Below, piece after piece: positions 1-10,453 of a stretch of 64,000 nt of DNA. The notes beneath the pieces were generated by a model. The model was not told the origin of the DNA. It did not search any database and saw only the letters and a list, made by a program, of their open reading frames with translations. Numbering within the stretch: position 1 is the first letter of the stretch; every line of letters starts with the position of its first letter. The position numbers and the translations under genes are program-made. Source of the DNA: Acarospora socialis (lineage: Eukaryota; Ascomycota; Lecanoromycetes; Acarosporales; Acarosporaceae); NCBI GenBank assembly GCA_025617375.2, contig JAMYGW020000001.1, positions 2,604,001 to 2,668,000 of the forward strand, read 5' to 3'.

Positions 1-670
1 TTGTGGACCCTGAAAAGCGCAAGACGTAGGCGGTTGAATGCACTTCATCAGAACCGGAACCCAAATTTCACTCACAGGTGTATTGCCTTGACCGCCAGTG
101 GTCGCTGCGGGAGATGAGGTAGCGTATGTCATACTGTGACCGACATTGTATGCCCTGATTGCAAGATCACCTGGTCAGCTGTATGTAGAACCAGAACGAT
201 AAACGCAAGTTGATAAGGAAGCCGTCCGGGAATGATAGCCAGCCCAAAGTATTACGCGCGCAGAGAGGATGGGTTCCGATGGTGCAAGAAAGTGCAGCGT
301 ACCTCAATTGTGGGGACGGAGCGGACGCGATGGAAGCCAGGGCGGAGAGACCGGGAAGTGAGATTTGCGGATTGTTGATGCTGTGATGTTGGAGGAAGGC
401 GGAAGACGACTGGGTGGATGTGGACGAGGGTCTTGAGATGTCGTTCCCACCTGGAGGCAGCGGCGACGGCGCCCTGTCATCGGCCGAAGGAGCCGTGGTG
501 AAAGCGTGCAGGTGTTGGACCCGCTGCGAGGATGGGGGTCGTAAGGCCGGGTCGATGGGCGAGGCCCGATAAATCAGCGGCGCCAGTGCCGAAGCCGTGA
601 TGACGGATTCCAGAAGCGGGTTGGCTTGATGATGGCGATGATGGCGGAGGTGACGAAAGACGGAGTCAGC
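1..670 (-). CDS. 5' part of a minus-strand gene, possibly a GATA-type transcription factor (cut by window edge)
   Basis: Three consecutive exons can be read on the minus strand: about 303-670, 76-133 and 1-9, with introns 134-302 (GTACGC...CACAG) and 10-75 (GTGAGT...TTCAG), keeping one frame. The visible protein is low-complexity, rich in Ser, Pro and Ala, with a patch reading LPGLSALASIASAPSPQL and then TTGGQGNTP. From memory, a similar LPGLSALAS patch followed by GQGNTP lies just before the zinc finger of AreB/ASD-4/NsdD-type GATA factors, but the finger itself would lie outside the window, so this is a suggestion only. A stop lies at 671-673 in this frame and no ATG follows it, so the start codon must be in a further upstream exon that I could not place. 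Confidence 0.35.
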
Positions 671-1797
671 TCAGTTCGGCGACGTTGTTCTTTTGACTTG
701 GATATTATTATGGTAAGGTAAGGTAAGGTGTGTTGTTCTGGCGATTAGGGATTTTGGCGTATCGTTGGAATTCGCGATAAAGGAGTACGAGTACTTGGTA
801 AGGTACCGTTAGCTGATTAACTATACCTTAGGTACCTAAGGTTGCACAAGTGGTACTTGTAAAGTATCTTATCTTACGAGGTTGCGTGATACGGCGGAAT
901 AAGGTAATTCATGGTAAAGTCTTACAACCACTCAGAGAGCAGAGAAGTAAAGGATATCAAAGAAGCGATTCTACCTTATTAGGAGAGAGTGGTCGTTGCT
1001 TCTCATATCTGAAGGGGAGCTGAAAGAGAATCTATATAATACAGTACCTTACTCTGAGGTACTCCATGGCTGTCATGATACCAGTAAGATAAGGGTAGAT
1101 CTTCCTAAGGTAAGGTAGGCAGGATAAGGGGGTTGCGCAGGGGCCAATCACGGGAAGGACGCACGCGATGCATGAGTACTGTGTAAGATTACATGTGACA
1201 TCTATTTTTAATACTAACTTGCTATCTCAAACGAGTACCATCAAACTATCCTTAATTGATGAGATGTGTTTCACGATCGAATCCTATTCGTTGAGGACAA
1301 GTATAGTACCAGCTAGACCAGCCAGACCATCACCTCTGCCTAAGGTTCAGCTCAGACAACTCATACGGTACCCATACACATACTGTTGCCTGGCTCCGTG
1401 CCATGAATCGTTACCTATTACTGACTCCATCTTCGTAGAGATCGCTAGGTGGGAAGTCATTAGGTGTACCTTAAGCTATCTGTCCGGCAGCTGTAGCGGA
1501 ATAACGATTTTTTACACTCATGAAACCGTGCAGACAGCCATGTCAGTGAAAGCGCAAAGCAGCATTACCGGGTTGTGGCATAAAGTTATGGCAGTACTCT
1601 CGTTGTAGTGTTCTTCGAGCTTTTGACATAGCAAGGAGAGCCTCAACGGGATGGGGATTGGTGATCGTATATGTCGGTTAAACTTGCTCTATGACCCTTG
1701 CTGGTAATGCTTGCATAATAATGATCTTGACGGCCAAGGCAACGGTTCCTTCATAACCACCACAAGAGTTTCCCCTATACCACATACAAAAGTCACT
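671..1797. promoter_or_regulatory. intergenic region with GGTAAGG-type motif cluster, upstream of LSB6
   Basis: About 1.1 kb between two divergently oriented genes. It is dense in a short motif family: repeated GGTAAG at 714-735, GGTAAGGTACC near 798, the perfect 18-bp palindrome ACCTTAGGTACCTAAGGT at 825-842, and more GGTAAGGTA near 900 and 1108. A TATA-like stretch (CTATATAATAC) lies near 1033. A 146-codon open frame at 1168-1608 shows no family features and is not called as a gene. The motif family recurs in other intergenic spaces of the window (see 22,560-22,800 and 30,838-30,905). Confidence 0.5.
825..842. repeat. 18-bp perfect palindrome of the GGTACC/CCTTA motif family
   Basis: The sequence ACCTTAGGTACCTAAGGT equals its own reverse complement. 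It is the best-preserved member of a motif family spread through intergenic DNA here. Function unknown; it could be a protein-binding site or the core of a tiny dispersed repeat. Confidence 0.6.
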
Positions 1798-4203
1798 ATG
1801 CCAAAGCATCGTCCAGCCACTTCTGGCTATGCTCGAATCGCCCAAGCCGAAGAAGATGACGGTCAAGGCTATCAGGACGATTCCGACGACGACATTTATC
1901 AGACGCCAGCCACCATCTCCACCGCAGCTCCGCACTATGCACCGATACAACCGCAACCCCATGGTCAGATGCAGGCCTCGGGCCTGGACTCATTTCCAAC
2001 ACATAGGCGACGTTCGAGTACAGGCAAGCGGCGGATGCGTCGGAATTCCTCCGGTGTCGACATCAAGGCGATCAATGCACGGTTGGAGAAGTGGGCCGAG
2101 GAGATTGCCTCCAAGTTTAAGATCAGCAAGGTGAAGGGCAAGACACAGGAGGAAGAGCAGCTGGAGATTCATCACTCGGTCTTTCAGCCTCCGGATGGTA
2201 TGCGGCCGGCCACCGCCGAGACCCTGGCTTCAGACTCAGGAGACACGATGGCGGGAAGGATGACCGAAGCGGAGTTTGACGCCGTGGTTGAGAGCGTGAA
2301 GGTAGCGATAGAGCTCGGCGTGCACCCGAAGATGATCTCACAGGGAAGTTCGGGGAGCTATTTCGCCCGCAATTCCGAAGGGAAGGTCGTGGGTGTTTTC
2401 AAGCCAAAAGATGAGGAGCCATATGCTTCGAGGAATCCGAAGTGGACGAAATGGATACATCGGAACCTCTTTCCGTGCTTCTTCGGGCGGGCGTGTCTGA
2501 TTCCCAACCTCAGCTACGTGTCCGAGGCGGCAGCATACGTCCTCGACTGTCGACTACGCACCAACCTCGTACCTTATACGGATATCGTCTACTTGTCGTC
2601 AAAGTCCTTCTACTATGATTTCTGGGATCGATCAAGCTACTATCGGAAACGGAAGCCATTACCGGCGAAGGTCGGCAGCTTTCAAGTATTTCTCAAGGGT
2701 TTCAAGGATGCAAATGTCTTCTTGCGAGAGCATCCTTGGCCCGATCAGGTCAACTCAGGGTTTCGTACAGAAGCCGCGCCGAAGAAGAAGGGGAAGCCAT
2801 GGGCGGAGAGCTGTAGGCCCAGCGGTGCACCATCCGACGATGAGGGGGAGGACGATGTGCAAGGCGAGGGTAGATTCATTGCTAGCGAAGACACCACACA
2901 AAGAAGAAGGTTCTTCTGGACAGACGCCCTCCAGATATCTTTTCGAGAAGAGCTGGAGAAGCTAGTCATTTTAGACTACATCATGCGCAACACAGACCGC
3001 GGGCTAGACAACTGGATGATCAAGGTCGACTGGCACACTCAGGAGGTTTCGATAGTGTCAGAACCGCCCAAAATGAACGGGGAAGCTCGCGAGCAAGCTC
3101 CACGGCCCGCAACAAAGACTGTCGATGGGGTCGCCATGGCAGACTTGTACCCGTACAAACGCCAGGAATCCATGGTTGCCATCAGCAGATCAGGGACCCC
3201 TTCGAATGCAGCAGGTGCAGACAGGGGTCCGGCGATATCGATCGGGGCCATTGATAACAGTCTGTCGTGGCCCTGGAAGCACCCCGATGCCGTAAGTTTG
3301 TCCCAATCCCTGCAATGGCTCGATACTAATTTCACCCAGTGGCGTAGCTTTCCCTTTGGCTGGCTTTTCTTGCCTGTGTCGCTCATCGGTCAACCGTTCT
3401 CACAGAAAACGCGAGACCATTTTCTTCCCCTCCTCACTTCCACACAATGGTGGGTACAGACGCAACTAGCCCTGCGCCGTGTTTTCAGCCAAGACTCCGA
3501 CTTCAAGGAAAGCATGTTCGCAAGGCAGATTGCTGTCATGAAAGGACAAGCTTGGAACGTGGTCGAGACTCTCAAGACTCCAGATCACGGCCCCCTCGAG
3601 TTGACACGTCGAACACGTGTCTGCGTGTGGGATGACATTGTGGACATTCCAGTAGCCATCCCACTTCGTGTACCGTCTGCAGAGATGCGACGGAGGAGGG
3701 ATGCACACTCCCGATCACAACCTGACGAAGAGGAGATGGACATCAGTACCGCGATTGCCTCGGCGCCTCTACCACAGCATGACCTCCTGGGTCTGTCTTC
3801 GCCCTCGTCAGATTTACCAAACCCCGATCGCTTTGTGCTATCACATAACGACAGCTCATCTGATTCGAGGGGAGCGACCAATGATCCGAAAACAACAGCT
3901 CCTGTTAACAGCGGTCCATGGACCAATGAGTCCCAACTCGGCGATATAAGAACTGGACCAACTCGAACGAGAACTCAGTCCGACCTGGACCGGAACCATA
4001 AAAGAGTTGGCTCTGGCACCCGCAGGAGACGATTCTCATCCTCGGCACGGTACGGTGGTTCGGCGTTCTGGTACGACGGCGATGAGTCCGAGGGCGATCT
4101 AGGTTATACGGCGGCGGAGGGCATGGAAGGGAACCAGAAGAGAGTTATAATGGAACGGCTGGAAACAGTGAAAAGCCAGAATCCGGTGTTTTCTTGGTGC
4201 TAG
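1798..4203 (+). CDS. LSB6: type II phosphatidylinositol 4-kinase (LSB6-like)
   Basis: Phosphorylates phosphatidylinositol to PI4P on endosomal, vacuolar and plasma membranes. The 801-residue protein begins at the ATG at 1798; the frame is open further upstream but without an ATG. The kinase core shows the glycine-rich QGSSGSYF (about 182-189) with the ATP-lysine region GVFKPKDEEP after it, the membrane-associating segment FPCFFGRACLIPN (a Cys-containing patch like the palmitoylated CCPCC of the family), the catalytic loop NTDRGLDNW (398-406) and the metal-binding AIDNSLSWPWKHPD (from 484). The N-terminal 150 residues and the C-terminal tail are charged, Ser-rich and probably disordered. No intron is needed. 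Longer than yeast Lsb6 (about 600 residues), as is usual in filamentous fungi. Identification is firm from the family motifs. Confidence 0.93.
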   Translation: MPKHRPATSGYARIAQAEEDDGQGYQDDSDDDIYQTPATISTAAPHYAPIQPQPHGQMQASGLDSFPTHRRRSSTGKRRMRRNSSGVDIKAINARLEKWAEEIASKFKISKVKGKTQEEEQLEIHHSVFQPPDGMRPATAETLASDSGDTMAGRMTEAEFDAVVESVKVAIELGVHPKMISQGSSGSYFARNSEGKVVGVFKPKDEEPYASRNPKWTKWIHRNLFPCFFGRACLIPNLSYVSEAAAYVLDCRLRTNLVPYTDIVYLSSKSFYYDFWDRSSYYRKRKPLPAKVGSFQVFLKGFKDANVFLREHPWPDQVNSGFRTEAAPKKKGKPWAESCRPSGAPSDDEGEDDVQGEGRFIASEDTTQRRRFFWTDALQISFREELEKLVILDYIMRNTDRGLDNWMIKVDWHTQEVSIVSEPPKMNGEAREQAPRPATKTVDGVAMADLYPYKRQESMVAISRSGTPSNAAGADRGPAISIGAIDNSLSWPWKHPDAVSLSQSLQWLDTNFTQWRSFPFGWLFLPVSLIGQPFSQKTRDHFLPLLTSTQWWVQTQLALRRVFSQDSDFKESMFARQIAVMKGQAWNVVETLKTPDHGPLELTRRTRVCVWDDIVDIPVAIPLRVPSAEMRRRRDAHSRSQPDEEEMDISTAIASAPLPQHDLLGLSSPSSDLPNPDRFVLSHNDSSSDSRGATNDPKTTAPVNSGPWTNESQLGDIRTGPTRTRTQSDLDRNHKRVGSGTRRRRFSSSARYGGSAFWYDGDESEGDLGYTAAEGMEGNQKRVIMERLETVKSQNPVFSWC

Positions 4204-4885
4204 GTTAGGATGGTTTGAGCGGGTGCATTTCCTTCCAGGGTATTATATGGTTTTGTCTAGCAGCATAGTATTGGCGCTTCTAAGAATCAGGATGGCGGGG
4301 TACTGCGGATCAGTACAGGGAAATTGTCGTGCGACCCTCGTCGTTTGGCTGGGATATAATCTGCTTGTGGTTCGTACGCATGGGTGCTCATGTCATCTCT
4401 AGAAGTTAACCAGTCCGTTGAGGGGATTGTAAAATGCCTGTGTGTGATGATTGTAGCTCGAGCATATCAACAGAAACGTATCCTTCTTAAACCGGACGTT
4501 GGACTCTCTTAGTCAAAACAATATTCCATTACATTAACAATTCATAGAAGTGAACTTCAGCTGCTTTAGGCTGCGTTCTACATGGCTCATGTGATGGGTC
4601 TGCACCAGTCATCAAGGGTTTGAGGTATCTTAACTTATCTTTCAGATCTACAACGTAGGTAATGACCACATGAGGCTTAAAAGCTTATCGGCTTAGCGCG
4701 TTCGCTTATCAATGAGTTATCTGCCTGCGACATCACCAGGGTCTAGATTCGTATTGATGAATGCAAACACTTTGCCTGCCTTTCCCTTTACCTTATTCAC
4801 CTCTCCTTTTGGTTTGACTCACCCTCGTCCTATGATGTCCTGACTCCGCTTCTATTTACATCTCTTTCAAGGTTTGTCGGGCGCC
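4204..4885. other. intergenic region between LSB6 and the SNF2 gene
   Basis: Contains the LSB6 3' untranslated region and the promoter of the SNF2/RING gene. The last 100 bp before the ATG at 4886 are pyrimidine-rich (TGCCTTTCCCTTTACC, CACCTCTCCTTTTGG), as is common just upstream of fungal genes. I see no other gene, RNA or repeat. Confidence 0.5.
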
Positions 4886-7800
4886 ATGAACGGCTATCAA
4901 AGTGCACTCAGCCATGCGGCTTCTTCGGAGCGGCAAGATGCTCGAAGGATGCCAGCCTCTTCAAGTCTGAACGGCTACCCGATTTCACCTACCGCGCTTC
5001 TAAATCCCAGAGCTTATCAAAAGCAAATGGCTAATGGTATCACCTCAGATTTGTCTCTTTCATCTCCCTCGGTCTCTACTTCTTCTTTACGTTCTAGTAG
5101 CGAACCACCTCCTCTCTATCATTCTTATACATCTTCTCCGAACTTACAGGATAATGCTCACCTCTTTATCTACTTACAAGGCCAAGGGCGTCCGAAGAAA
5201 GCTGCGAGCTTAAACGGCGACGCGCCGCTATCTACTCCCCACTTCGACCCTAAGCAGCTACTCAATCCGAAAGGCTTCAACACGCATCAAGGGAAGGACG
5301 ACATCCACTTCAAATCGCCAACCACGCAGAAGTATCAGCTTGAAGACTCCGATTCTGGTCCAAGAGCTCTACCGAGAGGACCACTGCATGCTAATGGAGC
5401 GCCCAAACGTGAGCATGATTCTGTGGTGGGTGAGGAGCAGGGTATGGGCATGGGCAACTTGATCGAGCGTATGCACAATGTTTCAAAGCGAGAAGAGCAA
5501 CCACGGAAAAGACAGAAGAAAGAGCATAGTAGCGAAGAGGATCAGGAGGACATGAAGAAGGCAAACTTCGCCGGTGGTGGCAAAGGAGGGGTGATTGGTG
5601 ATTATATGAAACAAAAACGGGAAGAAGGAAAGCAAGAATCTGGACCTACCAGAATGTTGGTAGATCTTACTACTGGTATGGAGAGCCTATTCAACCTGCC
5701 ACGCTGTCTAACACAAGCTGATCTTGATCGACTCAGCCGACGATGACGACCTGATTGTTGTCAGCGATAGCGCAGAAAAAGAGGTATGCTATGGGCGCGT
5801 TGAGGGTACCAAGGTTCACGCGCATCGTGTTCCTACACCTCATCCTAAGCAAACCAACATAAGCAACACAACGTGGCCCAGCATGAAACTCCAACTGAGA
5901 CGTGTCCCTGGGGCAACTCACATAATCACTGTGTCTGATCCATGCGATCATGACATCGGGAGTGTTGATGTCCGTAGCGCGCTCGGGTTGGCACCTTTAA
6001 TGGATGGAAGAGCGATTAAAATTCGAGTACAAGCTAGACTAAACACCCGACGGAAGAAGCCTTTCGACCAGCCTGGAGGTGTCTGCTCTGAGCATCTGGA
6101 GATGACGGTCAACCTTTATGGTCAAAAGAAGCATGCCGCTGGCATTGGGAAGTTTCTCGGTCAAAGGCAGATTTGGTTACGTCAACCGTTTGCTGTTGAT
6201 GTTGGCATTGAGGTCTGTAACCCCCATGCAGCAAAGACCAATCCAGCACTCCCACGGCCAGGGCTCTCGAGCGTGTCAAGATTAGCACCGGCTGCAGGTT
6301 ACGTTACTCGGACGGTGGAGGAAATCCGGAATGATGTAATCGGCATGTTTGATTCCCTTCCAAAGTCTGAAAATCTGCCGGAAATGGAAGCGGACCGGGC
6401 GATCATTACGCCTCTATTAAGTCATCAGAAGCAAGGGCTATACTTTATGGTAAACAAGGAAAAAGAGCGGGTTTACAGTGACAACGAAGACGACAACAGC
6501 TCGCTGTGGAGGTTGAAATACAGACCAAACGGGCAGAGGATTTACTTCAATGTCATCACTGGAAAAGAGGAACGCGAGAAGCCACCGGAGGTCCTCGGAG
6601 GGATCTTGGCCGATATGATGGGTCTGGGAAAGACGTTGAGCATATTATCTCTCGTAGTAGCCACTTTACCAGAGGCAAGCCAGTGGGCGAAACAGAAGCA
6701 CCCGCCACGGACAGCGGAGGGTGTTGCTATTCAGTGCAACTCAAAAGCGACATTGTTAGTCTCGCCGTTGAGTACAATCGCAAATTGGGAAGAACAGATC
6801 AGAAATCATATCAAGCCTGGCACCCTGTCTTACTACATTTACCACGGTAACAATAGATGCAACGACGCTCTAGAACTGTCAAAGTTTGACATGGTCATAA
6901 CAACGTACGCCGTTGTATCCAGCGAATTGCACAGAAGGAGCAAGAAGCGCGAGAACAGCCCATTGGAACAGACCAGTTGGTTTCGCATCGTCCTAGACGA
7001 GGCTCACCAGATCCGCGAACAGTCAACTAGGCAGTCTAAGGCAATTTGTACGCTCTCAGCCCAGCGCCGTTGGGCCGTAACAGGCACACCGGTCCAGAAC
7101 CGCCTAGACGACTTGGGTGCATTGATCAAATTCCTCCGAATCAAACCTTTCGATGAGAAGGGGGGCTTTACACAGTTCATACTCAGTCCGTTTAAGACGG
7201 CTGACCCAGACATACTACCCAAGCTACGCCTTCTGGTCGATAGTATAACGCTGCGACGACTGAAAGATCGGATCAACCTCCCAGCTCGCCATGATCAAAT
7301 AGTAAGACTTAAGTTCAGTGATGAGGAGCAAATCCTGTACGACTGGTTTGCAAAGGACTCCGACAGTAAAATGCGTATCATTGCTAGCGAAAAGAAGAAA
7401 AGCCTTGGTGGGAAGAGTTATGCACATATACTGCGTGCCATCCTTCGTCTACGCCAAATATGCGCACATGGTAAAGAGCTTTTGAAAGAAGACGATCTGA
7501 AGATGACGGAGGGCTTGAGCATGAATAATGCCATTGATCTCGAGGATGAGGATGATAGCAGACCGGCCATTACGGCAAGACAGGCTTACGAGATGTTGTC
7601 GCTTTCCAAGGAATCTGATGTGGATACCTGTGCTCAATGCGCACGACAGATTTGCTCAAGAGACGGTGTCGTTGAGGATTCCCCTGACGGCAAAGACGAT
7701 ATCATTGGGTATATGCTACCGTGTTATCAGATAGTCTGTTGGGAATGTTCTTCAGATTTCAGGCAACAAATGGCAAAGAAAGCGACGTCCGATAAGCATT

Positions 7801-8489
7801 TCGTTTGCCCTTTTTGTGAGCAGTACTTACGCCTCACCTACTTCGAGCTCACCCAATCCGGATTCGACGGAGCTGAAGCAGCCAAGACGGCAGCGAAAAA
7901 CAATCCGATGCATGCGAAACTGATAGGTCGGTATGGTGGACCGCACACCAAGACGAAGGCTTTGGTCCATTCACTGCTTCGGTCAAAGATCGAGAGCCAA
8001 GCAAATCCAGATGAGCGGCCGATCAAGAGCGTTGTCTTCTCCGGGTGGACAGATCACCTAGATCTAATTCAGATCGCTCTCGACGACAATGATATCAAGT
8101 ATACGCGGCTTGATGGGCAGATGACTCGCACAAAGCGTACCGCCGCGCTTGATGCCTTCCGCGACGACCCTGATGTTCCTGTCATCCTGATATCCATTAC
8201 GGCTGGAGGTCTTGGTCTTAATCTCACGGCAGGATCTAAGGTGTATGTGATGGAGCCACAATTCAATCCAGCAGCCGAAGCGCAGGCTATTGACCGAGTT
8301 CATCGCCTTGGACAGACGCGGGAGGTTACCACAACACGATTCATTATGGACGGGAGTTTTGAGGAGAAGATGCTAGAATTGCAAAGAAAGAAGCAGAACC
8401 TAGCAGATCTCAGCATGAACCGTGGCAAGCTCGACCGGGCTGAGGCTGCTAAACAAAAGTTGGAGGAGCTTAGGAGTCTCTTCAAGTAA
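4886..8489 (+). CDS. SNF2-family helicase with RING finger (SMARCA3/HLTF/Rad5-like)
   Basis: Exons 4886-5675 and 5737-8489, joined by a 61-bp intron (GTATGG, branch TGTCTAAC, acceptor CTCAG); the splice keeps frame and gives 1180 residues. The start is the ATG at 4886. The N-terminal 270 residues are low-complexity. Then come a HIRAN-like/N-terminal region, the SNF2 ATPase with Walker A GLGKT (559-563) and DEAH box (684-687), an inserted RING finger beginning CAQC at 895 and ending CPFC, and helicase C with TRLDGQMTR, ITAGGLGLNL and DRVHRLGQ. This order (ATPase lobe 1, RING, lobe 2) is that of Rad5/HLTF-type proteins, which remodel stalled replication forks and ubiquitinate PCNA in the nucleus. 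Whether this is the Rad5 orthologue or a related SMARCA3-like paralogue cannot be settled here. Confidence 0.9.
5676..5736 (+). other. intron of the SNF2/RING gene
   Basis: 61 bp, GTATGG donor and GACTCAG acceptor. It is needed because the first exon frame runs into a stop at 5744-5746 while the second frame continues open to 8489; splicing yields ...DLTT-A-DDDDLIVV. Confidence 0.85.
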
Positions 8490-9007
8490 AAGTCGGACAG
8501 CTCTAATATCGTGGCCTTATGTTGTGCACCGGAAAGGAAGGTTTACCTCGACATAGCTCTGGTCGCTTCGATGATGGCGTCTTGCGGCCCTGCGAATGAA
8601 GCGTTCTATGACGATAACGCATACGGCGAGGTGGATCAAAACCATCTGCTCTGGATTTACTAAAGTTCTCACTTTGATTGCATCTCTAGCGACCTAGGTT
8701 TTGGCGGCGGCTACCACATCATAAATGGCGTCTCATGCTCAGCGGATATGGGGACATCCAGCGGGAAGCGGTATTTCTTTCGGTTCTGTCTAGGCGGTAG
8801 CGATACCGAATTGCTCTTGCTGCGTAATACCGGCAGCAGTCAGCACAGATACATGCTGACAGTTGTAGTCAGAACAAATCTGACACCTCACATCATATGC
8901 CTCATTCTAATCATCCACTTCGTGACCCCTGCTCGTAGAAGATCGCGTGCCTCCCTACCATTAAACTCCAACCCCGCAGCTCCCACAACGCCGCCCGCAA
9001 AACCCCA
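8490..9007. other. intergenic region between convergent SNF2 and MED21 genes
   Basis: Both neighbours point into this 518-bp region, so it should hold two 3' untranslated regions. A long plus-strand open frame that enters at 8748 is the antisense shadow of MED21. No other feature seen. Confidence 0.45.
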
Positions 9008-9488
9008 TCAAACCCTCCTCACCCCCCTAATAACGCCATCCAACCTCTCCAACACCTCCTCCTTCTCCCTCGCCGCCTTCGCCCTCTCCTCCTCCGCTTC
9101 CCTCAACTCCTTCTCCAGCACCTTCAGCCGCTCCTCCTGCGCTCGCTCCGACGTGCCGATGCCCGGCAGCACGGAGATCAGGTACTCGATCTGCTGCTCC
9201 TTGAGCACCAGGTCGCGCGCCAGCTCGCGCTGCGCCGCCGCGAACATGCGCGGCGAATCGGGCGTCACGTCTTCGGGCGTGATTTTGGGCTCCGTGGAGA
9301 GCGGGAGGGAGTCGTGGTGAGTGGAGATGTAGCGGATTGAGGCGTAGAATTGCGTTGCGAGCTGGGTGGTAGGGGGGTCAGTGTGGTGTGGTGGTAGAGG
9401 GGGTGAGTGGGGTGGGGTGGGAAGAGGAAGGGAGGAGGGGGTTTACCTGGTCGAGGCAGTCTTGGAGTTGGGTTAGTCGATCGGCCAT
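9008..9488 (-). CDS. MED21: Mediator complex subunit 21 (Srb7)
   Basis: Two exons on the minus strand: 9447-9488 (14 codons, [14 protein letters not shown]) and 9008-9361, separated by an 85-bp intron (GTAAAC...ACCCAG, 9362-9446). The 131-residue product starts with the [14 protein letters not shown] signature of MED21, continues [12 protein letters not shown], has the central [14 protein letters not shown] and [22 protein letters not shown], and ends in a highly charged coiled coil. MED21 pairs with MED7 in the Mediator middle module that links activators to RNA polymerase II. Length fits the family (about 140). The start lies 197 bp from that of RRG7 on the other strand, so they probably share a promoter. 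The 3' half is strongly GC-rich. Confidence 0.93.
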
Positions 9489-9685
9489 GCTGGGAAATGT
9501 GTTGTGATGGCTGACGCGTGTAGAGGTACTTGTAAGGTGGGTCCTTTCAACTTCCTTAGCGTGCGATCTTGGTGTAAGGCTGAGATCACCACATGGCTCG
9601 TGCATTGGCGGGCCGCTAAAACCCGTGTTACCGTATGTTTTTCATCTGGAGTTGAGTCTTGTACATATCAACACGAGCAAGGCTC
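9489..9685. promoter_or_regulatory. divergent promoter MED21 / RRG7
   Basis: 197 bp separate the two start codons on opposite strands, so both promoters and 5' untranslated regions must lie here. No distinct TATA box seen. Confidence 0.5.
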
Positions 9686-10453
9686 ATGCTCATGCTACGT
9701 TCCTTACCCAAGTTCAGATCACTACTACGACCTGCTATAGAGTACAACCGTGCCTCATCGCGATGGCAATCCACCACCTCCTCAGGCCCTGAAACCCCAC
9801 ACCCTCTGTCCCAACCAACCTCCAACACCCCAAACCACCATGACCTCCCCAGCTTCCTTTCCTATGCTGAACACATCGGGCTCAGCCCCACCAGCACCGT
9901 CTACGTAGGGACCCATTACGAATACACAGTCCTAACCTCCCTGCGCCGCCTGCGCCTCTCTCTCACACGCGTCGGCGGTCGCTCCGATGCCGGCATCGAC
10001 CTCCTCGGCCACTGGCATCTGCCTCCCAACTCTCCGCACCCCTTACACGTGCTGGTGCAGTGTAAGGCGCTGAAAGACAAAGCGAAGCCGAATCTCGTCA
10101 GGGAACTCGGGGGCATGTTTGCGGGCGCGCCGGCGGGGTGGAGGTCGGATCGGGTGTTGGGCATGTTGGTCAGTCCGAGAGAAGCGACGAGGGGCGTGAG
10201 GGAGGCGATGGCGAGGAGTGCGTGGCCGCTGGTGTGGGCGTTGGTCGGGCTAGAGGGGGAGGTGAGACAGTGTTTGTGGAATCAGAGGGCGGTGGAGGTG
10301 GGGTTGGAGGGGGTGGGCGTTACGGTCAGGTATTTGCCGCAAAAGGGAGGGGAGGGTGTGAAGAGTGAGGTGGCGTTGACTTGGAAGGGGGAGGTTATGG
10401 AGGAACCGAGGGATGTGGAACAGGGTTCGCTTGCACCTCGTGAATACGGTTGA
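9686..10453 (+). CDS. RRG7: mitochondrial RRG7-like protein (required for respiratory growth 7)
   Basis: A 255-residue intronless protein, start chosen at the ATG at 9686 (a second ATG lies at 9692). The N-terminus MLMLRSLPKFRSLLRP is basic, Leu-rich and without acid residues, as expected for mitochondrial import. The body has the restriction-endonuclease-like signature of the RRG7 family: VYVGTHYEYTVL, GRSDAGIDLLGHW and HVLVQCKAL, giving the D...QxK arrangement of a PD-(D/E)xK fold, then GMLVSP. In yeast RRG7 is needed for respiratory growth and mitochondrial genome maintenance; its biochemical activity is not established. Codon use turns very G-rich after about 10,130. Confidence 0.85.
   Translation: MLMLRSLPKFRSLLRPAIEYNRASSRWQSTTSSGPETPHPLSQPTSNTPNHHDLPSFLSYAEHIGLSPTSTVYVGTHYEYTVLTSLRRLRLSLTRVGGRSDAGIDLLGHWHLPPNSPHPLHVLVQCKALKDKAKPNLVRELGGMFAGAPAGWRSDRVLGMLVSPREATRGVREAMARSAWPLVWALVGLEGEVRQCLWNQRAVEVGLEGVGVTVRYLPQKGGEGVKSEVALTWKGEVMEEPRDVEQGSLAPREYG

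Noticed and set aside
1168-1608. 146-codon open frame (+)
   Set aside because: Odd composition, no domain, lies in a motif-rich promoter region; most likely chance.
8748-9320. 190-codon plus-strand frame
   Set aside because: Antisense shadow of MED21; poly-Ser/Pro runs mirror the coiled coil on the other strand.
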